Below are positions 1-11,190 of a DNA stretch of 64,000 nucleotides, piece by piece. Origin of the DNA: Rothia nasimurium (lineage in GTDB: Bacteria > Actinomycetota > Actinomycetes > Actinomycetales > Micrococcaceae). Both the position numbers and the translations under genes were made by a program. The stretch lies in contig NZ_CAKMSS010000003.1 of NCBI RefSeq assembly GCF_928382285.1, forward strand, positions 1 to 64,000, written 5' to 3'. The number at the start of each line of letters is the position of its first letter. The stretch's first letter is position 1. Below the pieces are notes generated by a model. It was given only the letters and a program-made list of their open reading frames with translations, did no database searches and had not been told where the DNA came from.

Positions 1-120
1 ATCAGGCATGTGGGGTTTTTGGGCTCACTTGGTTTAGGTTAGCTTGTGGGGCTAACTTGTGGGGTTGGTTGCCTTGTGTTGATTGGGTTGTGGGGGTGTT
101 GGGGACACACTTTTCTGCCT
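1..120. other. G/T-rich non-coding stretch
   Basis: The plus strand is strongly G+T biased, with runs of G and T and few C. CTTGTGGGG occurs twice, and a small hairpin GTTAGC (38-43) / GCTAAC (51-56) encloses one copy. Four G-runs of three or more lie between about 60 and 104, so a loose G-quadruplex is conceivable. I see no gene here. It is probably the upstream region of the small genes that follow, or the tail of a locus outside the window. Confidence 0.4.
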
Positions 121-179
121 ATAACCCAATAAGGACGGGGGCTGTTCGGCAATCTCTTAGACGTTTAGGAAAGATGGGA

Positions 180-185
180 TAGGTT
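180..185 (+). promoter_or_regulatory. Candidate -10 hexamer TAGGTT placing the transcript start at the ATG at 192
   Basis: TAGGTT fits the actinobacterial -10 pattern TANNNT and ends 6 nt before the ATG at 192, so transcription would begin at or next to the start codon. No convincing -35 is visible. A second candidate, TATAAC at 120-125, would give a 5' leader of about 60 nt. The same arrangement recurs upstream of eight other genes in this window. Confidence 0.35.
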
Positions 186-191
186 GTCACC

Positions 192-269
192 ATGGCTCTA
201 ACAATCACCGGTTCGCCCTCTCACCGTACCCTGCAGGTGATCACCAGCGTCAGCGCGCATCATGAGTAA
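192..269 (+). CDS. Possible 25-residue leader ORF overlapping the next gene
   Basis: An ATG at 192 opens a 25-codon frame (MALTITGSPSHRTLQ...) that stops at 267-269. Its stop region overlaps the ATG at 262 of the next gene by 8 nt in another frame (ATGAGTAA). The downstream gene has no Shine-Dalgarno sequence, so ribosomes finishing this ORF could re-initiate there. The peptide is not recognised. It may be a coupling leader or just the translated start of a leaderless message. Inference from layout only. Confidence 0.35.
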   Translation: MALTITGSPSHRTLQVITSVSAHHE

Positions 270-741
270 GCCATATTTTCCACCCCGCTACCGTCCGGTA
301 TTGACTGAGGGCGCAGAGCGGTCTGAGCTCACTAGAGAACCGCTTATTATCAAAAATACACCGGTAATAGCACTCATCATCGTGTGCGACCTCGATACCC
401 CGCCGGTTGAAAATACCAGCCCTACCCTCAGTGTAAGTATTGCCCAATACCTCAAACTCCAAGACGGTTCACTCATCAAGCTCGACATGGACCGGGGGCT
501 AACCTCCTTCTGGCACGGCAACCCGGATGCCCCAGGGAAATGGCACCAAACGGCAGACAAAGCTATCCAAGAACTCCTCACTATTGTGAAAGCAGATGTT
601 CCCCACCAGGTTGATTTCCCCTGGGAAGAGTACGTTGAAGCAGCCACTCAACGCGGTATTGATATCGATGAAGCAACACTACGTGAACTCCCCTACCAGG
701 TAACCTTCTCGGATACCCTGATGAAGGCCTACGGATTCTAA
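262..741 (+). CDS. Hypothetical protein, 159 residues
   Basis: I do not recognise the family. The protein is soluble in character, with no signal peptide and only one short hydrophobic run near residues 34-43 (TPVIALIIVC), more like a beta strand than a membrane helix. The C-terminal third is acidic and helix-like (AIQELLTIVKAD, DEATLRELP). ATG 262 is the first start after an in-frame stop at 238-240. It has no SD but overlaps the end of the 25-codon ORF at 192-269, which suggests translational coupling. A strong hairpin follows at 751-784, so this is probably the last gene of a short transcript. Confidence 0.7.
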   Translation: MSKPYFPPRYRPVLTEGAERSELTREPLIIKNTPVIALIIVCDLDTPPVENTSPTLSVSIAQYLKLQDGSLIKLDMDRGLTSFWHGNPDAPGKWHQTADKAIQELLTIVKADVPHQVDFPWEEYVEAATQRGIDIDEATLRELPYQVTFSDTLMKAYGF

Positions 742-750
742 AAACCGAAA

Positions 751-784
751 AAAGGCCGCCCTACCGGTTGATAGGGCGGCCTTT
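751..784 (+). terminator. Rho-independent terminator after the 159-residue gene
   Basis: AAAGGCCGCCCTA (751-763) pairs perfectly with TAGGGCGGCCTTT (772-784) around an 8-nt loop, beginning 10 nt after the stop codon. The stem has an A-tract on one side and ends in TTT on the other, so it could work in both directions and may also help end the guaA transcript. Confidence 0.8.
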
Positions 785-857
785 CGCTTAGCCTGTGCTG
801 CAATCACGAGTATCGCAGACATGCGATCTATGCCGATATAACCGCTCGCAGGCTCGC

Positions 858-910
858 GGAATAAACCAAATTTTTATTTCCTCGCTCGCTCGGAAAATTT
901 GGTTTATTCC
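858..910 (-). terminator. 17-bp AT-rich palindrome overlapping the guaA stop codon
   Basis: GGAATAAACCAAATTTT (858-874) and AAAATTTGGTTTATTCC (894-910) are perfect inverted repeats around a 19-nt loop. The right arm contains the guaA stop (904-906) and its last codon. In the guaA transcript the hairpin would start inside the coding region, and A/U pairs make up the lower stem. It may be a terminator or an mRNA-end stabiliser. A smaller version of the same design overlaps the truA stop at 32874-32895. Confidence 0.5.
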
Positions 911-2496
911 CACTCAATCGTTCCCGGAGGCTTTGAGGTCACGTCCAGAACCACTCGGTTCACCTCAGCAACCTCATTCGTAATCCGGTTAGAAATCTTC
1001 GCCAACAGGTCATAAGGCAGGCGTGACCAGTCAGCAGTCATCGCGTCCTCAGACGACACCGGGCGCAGCACAATCGGGTGACCGTAGGTACGGCCATCAC
1101 CCTGAACACCAACGGAGCGGACGTCCGCCAGCAGCACCACGGGGCACTGCCAGATCTCCTCGTCCATACCAGCGGCAGTCAGCTCCTCACGCACAATCAG
1201 GTCAGCAGCGCGCAGGATATCCAGGTTGTGCTTATTAACCTCACCAATCACACGGATACCCAGGCCGGGGCCGGGGAAAGGCTGACGGGCAACAATCTTC
1301 TCGGGAACACCCAGCTCACGGCCGATAGCGCGGACCTCGTCCTTAAAGAGGGTGCGCAGGGGCTCAACCAGCTCAAACTGCAGGTCATCAGGCAGACCGC
1401 CCACGTTGTGGTGGGACTTAATGTTGGCAGCGCCCTCGCCACCGCCAGATTCAACAACATCGGGGTAGAGGGTACCCTGCACCAGGAACTTGATGTCGGT
1501 GCCCTCAGCGCCAGCCTCTTCAATCAGCTTGCGCTGGGCAGCTTCGAAGGAGCGGATGAACTCGCGGCCAATAGCCTTACGCTTAGCCTCAGGCTCAGTA
1601 ATACCGGCCAGAGCACCCAAGAAGCGCTCTGACTCATCGATGGTCACAACCTTGATACCCATGGTTGACGCGTAGTCCTGCTCCACCTGCTCACGCTCGC
1701 CTTCGCGCAGCAAACCGTGGTCGATGAAGAAGCAGGTCAGCTGGTCGCCCACAGCCTTGTGAACCAGGGCAGCGGCAACAGATGAGTCAACACCGCCAGA
1801 GAGGGCGCAGATGACCTGGTCATCGCCCACCTGCTCGCGGATCTTAGCAACCTGCTCTTCGATGATGTTACCGGTAGACCAGGTCTTCTTCAGGCCCGCC
1901 ACGTTGAAGAGGAAGTTCTCCAGGGCAACCTGGCCGTAGTCTGAGTGCTTGACCTCGGGGTGCCACTGCACGCCACCGAACTTACGCTTCTCATCGACGA
2001 AAGCTGCAACCGCTGCACCGGGGGTCTGGGCCAGAACCTCAAAGCCCTCAGGGGCTTCGGAGACAGAGTCACCGTGGCTCATCCAGACGTTCTGGGTCTT
2101 GGGGGTACCGGTCAAGAAAGAGGAATTCTCGGCGCACACAACGGCGTCGGTTGCGCCGTATTCGCGCAGACCGGTCTTAGCGACGGTACCTCCGAGAGTC
2201 TGAGCCATGACCTGGAAGCCGTAGCAGATACCGAAGACGGGCACACCGGCTTCGAACATGGCGATGTCGCCCTTGGGGGCGCCATCCTCATAGACAGATG
2301 AGGGGCCACCGGACAGGATAATGGCAGCCGGGTTCTTGGCGAGCATCTTCTCGGTAGGCATGGTGTGAGGAACCAGCTCAGAGTAGACACCGGCCTCACG
2401 CACGCGGCGCGCGATGAGCTGCGCGTACTGGGCGCCGTAGTCAACGACCAGTACGGGGCGCTCTTCGAGCTCCTCGATGGGGTTGTGGGTAGTCAC
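904..2496 (-). CDS. guaA: GMP synthase (glutamine-hydrolysing)
   Basis: Amidates XMP to GMP with glutamine and ATP, the last step of guanine nucleotide synthesis. The 530 residues have the usual order: class I glutamine amidotransferase with nucleophile Cys91 (GICYG) and His179/Glu181 (WHPE), then the ATP-pyrophosphatase domain with SGGVDSS at 233-239, then the dimerisation domain ending in KPPGTIEWE. The start is GTG, with an AAGG Shine-Dalgarno 9 nt upstream. The SD lies in a perfect 12-bp palindrome, AGGTATATACCT (2497-2508). A TAGAAT -10-like hexamer sits about 40 nt upstream. guaB3 and guaB lie further upstream on the same strand but with intervening genes and hairpins. Confidence 0.98.
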   Translation of the reverse strand: MTTHNPIEELEERPVLVVDYGAQYAQLIARRVREAGVYSELVPHTMPTEKMLAKNPAAIILSGGPSSVYEDGAPKGDIAMFEAGVPVFGICYGFQVMAQTLGGTVAKTGLREYGATDAVVCAENSSFLTGTPKTQNVWMSHGDSVSEAPEGFEVLAQTPGAAVAAFVDEKRKFGGVQWHPEVKHSDYGQVALENFLFNVAGLKKTWSTGNIIEEQVAKIREQVGDDQVICALSGGVDSSVAAALVHKAVGDQLTCFFIDHGLLREGEREQVEQDYASTMGIKVVTIDESERFLGALAGITEPEAKRKAIGREFIRSFEAAQRKLIEEAGAEGTDIKFLVQGTLYPDVVESGGGEGAANIKSHHNVGGLPDDLQFELVEPLRTLFKDEVRAIGRELGVPEKIVARQPFPGPGLGIRVIGEVNKHNLDILRAADLIVREELTAAGMDEEIWQCPVVLLADVRSVGVQGDGRTYGHPIVLRPVSSEDAMTADWSRLPYDLLAKISNRITNEVAEVNRVVLDVTSKPPGTIEWE

Positions 2497-2568
2497 AGGT
2501 ATATACCTTTTCGGTTGGGGTTGAAGGGTAATCCTTGGGTTCTATTCTAGTGCAGGGAATCGCTAGAC

Positions 2569-3120
2569 CTAGTAACGTTTGGTGGCCTGCGGGTTAGCAT
2601 CAAGCAGGGCGAGGGTTTCGGCGTAGATGCGGCGCTCCACGATGAAGGACAGGAAGGGCACCACACCGCCCAGGGCCATGACAATCATCTGGGGCAGGGC
2701 CCAGCGCATGAGCAGCCAGAGACGGAAGCAGGAGAGGAGGTAGACGACGTAGAACCAGCCGTGAATGATCAGAATCCAGGTGGAAATGTTCAGGCCCCCA
2801 TGCAGGTTACCGGTCTCGAGGTTGAGCCAGCCCAGGGCCACGGTTTCACCGGTTTGGGCATCTACGCCACCGGCCACCAGGTCGTAGCCGAAGATGTAAC
2901 GGCTGATCATTTCGGCAACCAATAGCAGCAAGAAGGTGCCTGAAATCCAGGCGCACCACTTGTAGAAGGTCAGGGCCCCACGAATCTGTGACTCGGTTCC
3001 GCCGAATTTCTTGCGAACGGTAAAACCGCCTGCGGCATTGGTTTCGGTGGCTCCCTCAGCGAGGGTTACTTTCTTGCCATCGGTACGGTGGACGGGGCGC
3101 GGAGTGGGGTTCTCGCTCAC
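2569..3120 (-). CDS. DUF3817-like integral membrane protein
   Basis: 183 residues. A hydrophilic N-terminus of about 45 residues is followed by three or four hydrophobic segments (about 55-72, 108-130 and 133-160), with a charged tail (ERRIYAE). The layout and the motif GALTFYKWCAWISGTFLLL resemble the DUF3817 family of actinobacterial membrane proteins, whose function is not established. GTG start with AGGGAG 9 nt upstream. It lies between the SURF1 gene and guaA on the same strand, with gaps of about 70 nt on both sides. Confidence 0.75.
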   Translation of the reverse strand: MSENPTPRPVHRTDGKKVTLAEGATETNAAGGFTVRKKFGGTESQIRGALTFYKWCAWISGTFLLLLVAEMISRYIFGYDLVAGGVDAQTGETVALGWLNLETGNLHGGLNISTWILIIHGWFYVVYLLSCFRLWLLMRWALPQMIVMALGGVVPFLSFIVERRIYAETLALLDANPQATKRY

Positions 3121-3191
3121 AGCTGGTTTCTCCCTTAGCTGGTGTGGGTGGTCGGTTTCTGGTGGGCGGACGCCGGTGGGCCAGCTAGCCC

Positions 3192-4139
3192 CTACCGGGC
3201 AGGTGGGGCGGGGGCGTCCGGAATATCATCAAAGTAGTAGTAGGCCTGATCTGCCGGGTCCCAGTAGTAGGGGCGGCCGGTGGCCTCATCGACCCAGTAT
3301 TCGCCCTCGTACTCGAAGTAGAGGGTGGGGTCGGTGGTCTTGTCGACCGAGTCCTTGAGCAGGCGGTACCAGAGGTAGAGGGCGAAGCCCGCAAAGACCA
3401 GCCATTCAAGGGCGTAGAAGATGTTGAGCCAGTCAACGGTTTCGTCGGTGACCTGGTCAGCGCGGATAGGCTGAAGGGTACCGCTGCTATCGAGCAGGGT
3501 TGCGGTATCGGCGATGGTGCCCTGGTCGGTGAGCGGGGTGGCTCCGCTGCTTTCGGAGTCGAGGGTCAAGATGCCGTTGAAGAGGGCAGCGTTCCAGACG
3601 TTGGTCAGGTAGGAGGAGTTGGCGGAGGCCAGCACACGATCCCTACCCCGGTTTTCATCGCTGATGTCACGGCTGGTCAGCGGGGCGTCGTTACCCACAA
3701 CGCGCCCCGCAATGGTCACGGTGCCGGTCGGTTCAGCGGGAATCTCAGCGATAGGGGTCCAGGCGCGGGCCACGACGATACCGCGGGGCCCCTCCCCCAG
3801 GCTGGTGCTTACCTGCTGACTATCGTCAGGAACGAAGAGGCTGACCAGCCAGTAGCCCTCGACACCGTCCTTCAGCTTGTTTTCCACCAGGTAGGTGGAT
3901 CCCGGCACATAGCTGCCGGTTGCCTCAACCACGGTGTCGACCTCAGACATGTTCAGTGCGTCATGGGCCTGGAGTACCCGACTATAGGGGCGCACCTGGT
4001 CCTTAGCCGGATCGGCGGTGACCTGCCCCAGGGTGGAGGCGTTAATCTGCCACTTGCTGAGCATGACGAAACCGCTAGCCAGCGCTAGCACCAGGAGCAG
4101 TCCGAGGAGCCAGCGGGGGGTCAAAGCGGTTTTTAGCAC
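3192..4139 (-). CDS. SURF1 family protein (cytochrome oxidase biogenesis)
   Basis: SURF1 proteins assist assembly of haem-copper cytochrome c oxidase in the membrane. The 315 residues begin with an N-terminal transmembrane segment (WLLGLLLVLALASGFVML), then a large extracytoplasmic domain with the family-like opening KWQINAS and a conserved Tyr/Gly/Trp-rich middle, then a second transmembrane segment at about 239-256 (WLNIFYALEWLVFAGFALYL). The last 50 residues are an acidic, Tyr/Trp-rich cytoplasmic tail seen in actinobacterial members. GTG start; the SD is weak. No oxidase genes are in the window. Confidence 0.85.
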   Translation of the reverse strand: MLKTALTPRWLLGLLLVLALASGFVMLSKWQINASTLGQVTADPAKDQVRPYSRVLQAHDALNMSEVDTVVEATGSYVPGSTYLVENKLKDGVEGYWLVSLFVPDDSQQVSTSLGEGPRGIVVARAWTPIAEIPAEPTGTVTIAGRVVGNDAPLTSRDISDENRGRDRVLASANSSYLTNVWNAALFNGILTLDSESSGATPLTDQGTIADTATLLDSSGTLQPIRADQVTDETVDWLNIFYALEWLVFAGFALYLWYRLLKDSVDKTTDPTLYFEYEGEYWVDEATGRPYYWDPADQAYYYFDDIPDAPAPPAR

Positions 4140-4183
4140 GATTGCTCTTTTCGGCTTGAGACGGGAGGACGAAAGCAGGTCAG

Positions 4184-4216
4184 CCCCGCGCGCCTAGGAA
4201 AGCTAGGTGCACGGGG
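4184..4216 (-). terminator. Imperfect hairpin after guaB3
   Basis: CCCCGCGCGCCTAG (4184-4197) pairs with CTAGGTGCACGGGG (4203-4216) with one G-U and one mismatch, around a 5-nt loop. It lies 13 nt beyond the guaB3 stop. There is no U-run on the minus strand, so it may be a weak terminator or a 3'-end stabiliser. Confidence 0.4.
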
Positions 4217-4229
4217 CCGGGGGCATCAT

Positions 4230-5357
4230 CTACTTGACGTAGGGGGTGACGTTGACGTCGATGCGCTGGAAGGACTTGAGGTCGGTGTAACCGCAGGTTG
4301 CCAGTGCTCGCTTGAGGGCGCCCACCAGGTTAGCGCTACCGTCGGTGTGGGCTGAAGGGCCGTAGAGCACCTCTTCTAGGGAGCCTACGGTGCCCTGGTA
4401 GGTGCGGATGCCGCGGGGGAAGTCAGCTGAGTGAGCTTCGTTGCCCCAGTACCAGCCAGCACCGGGTGCCTCGGCTGCACGGGCCAGGGGCGCGCCAATC
4501 ATGACGGCGTCCGCGCCCATCGCCAGTGCCTTGACCATGTCGCCTGAGCGGCCCAGGGAGCCGTCCGCAATCACGTGTACGTAGCGGCCACCGGACTCGT
4601 CCAGGTAGTCAGAACGCGCAGCAGCGACGTCGGAAATCGCGGTGGCCATGGCAGCCTGGATGCCCAGGCCGCGGCGGGTGGTCAGGGCAGCCCCGCCACC
4701 AAAACCGACCAGCACACCGGCCGCGCCGGTGCGCATCAGGTGCATCGCCGGGGTATAACCGGTGACGCCACCGACCATCACAGGCACGTCCAGCTCGTAG
4801 ATGAACTTCTTGAGGTCCAGGGGTTCATGGCGAGAGGAGACGTGCTGGGCAGATACTGCTGCACCGCGAATAACAAAGAGGTCAACGCCAGCCTTGACCA
4901 CGGTCTGGTAGAACTCCTGGGTGTTCTGGGGTGTCAGGGAGCCTGCAACAATTACGCCAGATTCGCGGATCTCAGCTAGGCGGGCAGTAATCAGCTCAGC
5001 TTTGATGGGCTCAGCATAGATTTCCTGCATGCGGCGGGTAGCGGCAGGAGCGTCGTCTGCGGGGAGAGCATTGATTTCATCAAGAAGGGGCTGGGGGTCC
5101 TCGTAGCGGGTCCACAGGCCCTCAAGGTTGAGGACGCCAAGGCCACCGAGCTTGCCCAGGGCAATGGCGGTGGCCGGTGACATGACGGAGTCCATGGGGG
5201 CACCAATAATGGGGGTGTCAAACTTGAACGCGTCAATCTGCCAGCTTAGGTTCACATCGTGGGCGTCGCGGGTACGGCGGGTGGGTACCAGGGCGATTTC
5301 ATCGAGTGAGTAGGTGCGGCGAGCGCGCTTAGACATACCAATCTGGATGTCGGTCAT
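4230..5357 (-). CDS. guaB3: GuaB3 family IMP dehydrogenase-related protein
   Basis: A 375-residue (beta/alpha)8-barrel protein of the IMPDH/GMP reductase superfamily without the CBS module. The phosphate-binding glycine segments are present (VMVGGVTGY, HVIADGSLGRSGD). The loop equivalent to the IMPDH catalytic GSICTTR reads GGGAALTTR, so the nucleophilic cysteine is replaced by Leu225. Classic IMPDH chemistry through a covalent Cys-IMP adduct is therefore unlikely. Family members are routinely annotated as IMPDH-related, and the true reaction in Actinobacteria is unclear. ATG start with GGAAAG upstream. guaB lies 111 nt upstream, with a hairpin in the gap. Confidence 0.93.
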   Translation of the reverse strand: MTDIQIGMSKRARRTYSLDEIALVPTRRTRDAHDVNLSWQIDAFKFDTPIIGAPMDSVMSPATAIALGKLGGLGVLNLEGLWTRYEDPQPLLDEINALPADDAPAATRRMQEIYAEPIKAELITARLAEIRESGVIVAGSLTPQNTQEFYQTVVKAGVDLFVIRGAAVSAQHVSSRHEPLDLKKFIYELDVPVMVGGVTGYTPAMHLMRTGAAGVLVGFGGGAALTTRRGLGIQAAMATAISDVAAARSDYLDESGGRYVHVIADGSLGRSGDMVKALAMGADAVMIGAPLARAAEAPGAGWYWGNEAHSADFPRGIRTYQGTVGSLEEVLYGPSAHTDGSANLVGALKRALATCGYTDLKSFQRIDVNVTPYVK

Positions 5358-5419
5358 GGATCTTTCCTTTCACCGGTGTTAGGCCGGTTGGTGCAAACGA
5401 GCGTGGTAACGTTCGGAAG

Positions 5420-5453
5420 CCCCGGCACCTCACTAGCTGGTGAGGTACCGGGG
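5420..5453 (-). terminator. Hairpin between guaB and guaB3
   Basis: CCCCGGCACCTCAC (5420-5433) and GTGAGGTACCGGGG (5440-5453) pair with a single mismatch around TAGCTG. It lies 15 nt after the guaB stop and 63 nt before the guaB3 start. The minus-strand side lacks a clear U-tract, so termination may be partial. Confidence 0.6.
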
Positions 5454-5468
5454 CGGGCCGTTATAAAT

Positions 5469-7013
<1,545 letters not shown>

Positions 7014-7043
7014 TCAGGTGGGCGCTTAGCGACACTGGTTTTA

Positions 7044-7049
7044 ATCTTA
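7044..7049 (-). promoter_or_regulatory. Candidate -10 hexamer for guaB
   Basis: TAAGAT on the minus strand, 57 nt upstream of the guaB ATG. It fits TANNNT; the -35 region is not convincing. Confidence 0.35.
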
Positions 7050-7160
7050 GTCGGGTTAGCCCCGATGCGCGAGCGTAGGGCCCGGGCAGCTAACTGCCGC
7101 TTGCTCACATCACGGGTTTCGTCCCTGTTCGTACTGGGTGAAACCCCTCCCCCGCCGTTT

Positions 7161-9326
7161 CTATTCCACAGCCTCGTAGGGGGCGCTTCCGGCAGGTATT
7201 ACTTGGCTATGGGCCTGCGAGCTAGCATCAGCTTTGCCCAGGGCTTCGAGCACGCGCGGGTCGAAGTAGGGGCCCAGGGTTTCGATATAGGTTGCGGTGA
7301 TGTGGTCGTAGTCGAAGTAGGTGTAGATATTACCGATGGACGCCGGGCAGGCGTTCTCGGGGCAAATCAGGTCAGAGAGGTTGAGGGCAGCAAAACCCGG
7401 GTAGGTTTCTTCGAGGGAGTTGAGGGGGTTGACCGTGACGTCCTGGCCGGGGCTCATGACGCAGTCCTCTGCTGAGCCAAAGGTATCGAGGCAGTCTTTG
7501 TGCATGGTTTCCATGCGCGGTGTATCGCGCAGGCCCAGCACCTGGATGCCTACGCCGGTAAGTTCCGCGATACGGCTTTCAGCATCGAGCAGCGGGGTGT
7601 CGGGCAGGTTGGGTTCTGACTTGGTGCCGTGCAGCAGGACGGTGTTGGGGGCAAGGTCCTGGATGAAGGCGGCACTGTCTGCCGCCCAGGTATCGCACTC
7701 AAACCCGCTAGCGTAGGCGGTGTTGTCGGTTTCACCGAGGAAGCAGCCGGGTCGGGTCAGTGCGATGACCGTCCAGCCCTGGGATTGGGCGAGCGGACGC
7801 ATGGCCGTCATCCACATTTGTATGTGGGAGTTACCCCAGGCCACGATGGTTCGGCTGGGTTGGGGTGAGTAGGCGACGTAGGTGCAGTCTCCGGCAAGAG
7901 AATCGGGGACGGCCAGCTCGGGAGTCACGTCAGTGCAGGCTGTGCCCAGGTCAGCCCAATCCGCATCGAGCACGGCACGGATGGGGATGACGGGGGCGTC
8001 TTCTTCCCCTGTGTATTCGTAGTCGGGCTGTAGCACGGCCGCTCCCACGTTATTGAGGGTGCGGTTAGCTTCTGCCTGCTCGGCCTGGCGATAGATAGAG
8101 GACTGCCAGGCATAGGAGGGAGCAAGAGCAAGGCCCATGCACAGCGCACCGGTCACTAGACCCGCTGTCATAGACCGGTTAGGCAGGGCCCAGTCCCGCA
8201 GGGGTTTTTCGACCAGCTGGGTCAGAGCCCAGGCGATAACACCCGAGAGAAGAAGCAGGCCAAGCCCTGCCCAGAATCCCGCCTTTTCCTGGTGGGTCTG
8301 GGTTAGGTAGAACACGAGAATGGGCCAGTGCACCAGGTAGAGGGCATAGGAGAAACCCCCCAGGGCCAGCAGAGGTTTGGCGGTAAGGAGTTTTTCGGGG
8401 CCAAACCGGGTTCCGGTATCTCCGGCGATAATGACGAGCGAGGCCGCCAGGGTGGGCCACAGCGCCACATAACCGGGGAAGGTGCCGTTGACGTCCAGAA
8501 CAAAACCGCAGGCGATAATCGCCGCAATCCCAGCCCAGCCCAGCACCGCACGCACTAGCGGCGGTAATTTCAGGACGGGCAGCCAGAGAGCCACCAAGGA
8601 ACCCAGCGCGAATTCCCACAGGCGGGCCTCGGTTTCGAAATAGGCCGCCTGCTGGTTGGCCGCAGTGACCTCAATCGAGTGGGACAGGGATAGCACAAAG
8701 AGGGCTGCAAAGGCACCGCTTAAAGCCCAGCGGGCAGAACCCCTCATACGCTGCCCCAACACCAGGGCGAGGGCAACCATCAGCACCGGCCACAGCACAT
8801 ACATCTGCCCCTGGACCGACAGCGACCAGAAATGACGGAAGGGGGAGGCCAGGGAGGTATCGGCTGCGTAGTAGTCCACCGCGTTCTCGATCGACCAGTT
8901 GTTGTGCTGGTACAGAATCACGGCCTTTGCCTCATCGGCAATCGCCAGCCAACGCTCTGCCGGAATAAAGAAGTAGGTGCCCAAGAGGGTCAGAACAACG
9001 GTAATAGAAGCCAGGGGCAGGAGGCGTTTAAAGACATGAACCCAATAGGCCACCAGAGTCTTTAGGCCGAACCAGGTGCCGGGCCCTACCAGCTTGCCCT
9101 GCTCAATCTTGCGAGCAAAAGAGCCGGTCAACAAAAACGCTGAAATCAACAGGAAGACATCGACACCGCCCGATACACGACCAAACCAGAAGTGGTAGGC
9201 GGCAACCAGCAGGAGGGCGAGCGCACGCAGCCCCTGAATCTCGGGGCGCCAGGCGCGTTCTGCTGAACGAGTGACGGTTGCGATGGTGCCGGTGGCTGGC
9301 TTGGTCTCGCTTGCTGGGCGGGGCAC
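7161..9326 (-). CDS. Acyltransferase 3 / SGNH fusion (OafA-type surface polymer O-acyltransferase)
   Basis: 721 residues. Residues about 25-410 form the polytopic acyltransferase-3 membrane domain (WRPEIQGLRALALLLVAAYHF, then SGGVDVFLLISAFLL), with about ten hydrophobic segments. From about 430 on is an extracytoplasmic SGNH-hydrolase-like domain: block I reads VAWGNSHIQMW and the C-terminal catalytic pair is in DYDHIT. In the family the first domain passes an acyl group across the membrane and the second transfers it to a cell-surface glycan. Block I is GNSH rather than the common GDSH. GTG start with AAAGGAGG 9 nt upstream. It stands alone between guaB and groEL. Confidence 0.9.
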   Translation of the reverse strand: MPRPASETKPATGTIATVTRSAERAWRPEIQGLRALALLLVAAYHFWFGRVSGGVDVFLLISAFLLTGSFARKIEQGKLVGPGTWFGLKTLVAYWVHVFKRLLPLASITVVLTLLGTYFFIPAERWLAIADEAKAVILYQHNNWSIENAVDYYAADTSLASPFRHFWSLSVQGQMYVLWPVLMVALALVLGQRMRGSARWALSGAFAALFVLSLSHSIEVTAANQQAAYFETEARLWEFALGSLVALWLPVLKLPPLVRAVLGWAGIAAIIACGFVLDVNGTFPGYVALWPTLAASLVIIAGDTGTRFGPEKLLTAKPLLALGGFSYALYLVHWPILVFYLTQTHQEKAGFWAGLGLLLLSGVIAWALTQLVEKPLRDWALPNRSMTAGLVTGALCMGLALAPSYAWQSSIYRQAEQAEANRTLNNVGAAVLQPDYEYTGEEDAPVIPIRAVLDADWADLGTACTDVTPELAVPDSLAGDCTYVAYSPQPSRTIVAWGNSHIQMWMTAMRPLAQSQGWTVIALTRPGCFLGETDNTAYASGFECDTWAADSAAFIQDLAPNTVLLHGTKSEPNLPDTPLLDAESRIAELTGVGIQVLGLRDTPRMETMHKDCLDTFGSAEDCVMSPGQDVTVNPLNSLEETYPGFAALNLSDLICPENACPASIGNIYTYFDYDHITATYIETLGPYFDPRVLEALGKADASSQAHSQVIPAGSAPYEAVE

Positions 9327-9434
9327 TGCGGTCTACCTCCTTTGCTGACGGTTATCTGGTGCCAGAACACCGGTTACTGAGGGGTAACGGGCAGGAAGAC
9401 ACCAAGTTAAAAATGTTACTCCCGGCGACTGAAA

Positions 9435-9454
9435 ATTTGCTTTAAAAAGCAAAT
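9435..9454. other. Small AT-rich palindrome between groEL and the acyltransferase gene
   Basis: ATTTGCTTT (9435-9443) and AAAGCAAAT (9446-9454) are inverted repeats in the 213-nt gap upstream of the acyltransferase gene. An overlapping pair, ATCCCGC (9453-9459) / GCGGGAT (9485-9491), could form an alternative structure. Function unknown; possibly operator or terminator-like. Confidence 0.35.
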
Positions 9455-9508
9455 CCCGCCCTTACGGTGTTAGTCACTGCAAGAGCGGGATCTGCTGTAC
9501 CCGAAAGG

Positions 9509-9539
9509 GGCTCCGGGTAAGGACCCTTGGAGCGGAGCC
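9509..9539 (-). terminator. Hairpin immediately after groEL
   Basis: GGCTCCG (9509-9515) pairs with CGGAGCC (9533-9539), with GGGT/ACCC pairing inside, directly abutting the groEL stop. The minus strand continues CCTTTCGG without a real U-run, so termination is uncertain. Confidence 0.4.
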
Positions 9540-11141
<1,602 letters not shown>

Positions 11142-11190
11142 TTACTTCTTTCTCGTGTTTCGTGTTGTATTCGGTAGAAACAGCGAAAAC

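Noticed and set aside
7114..7146. Hairpin GGGTTTC / GAAACCC after the acyltransferase gene
   Set aside because: Only 7 bp with a 19-nt loop and no U-tract; too weak to call a terminator.
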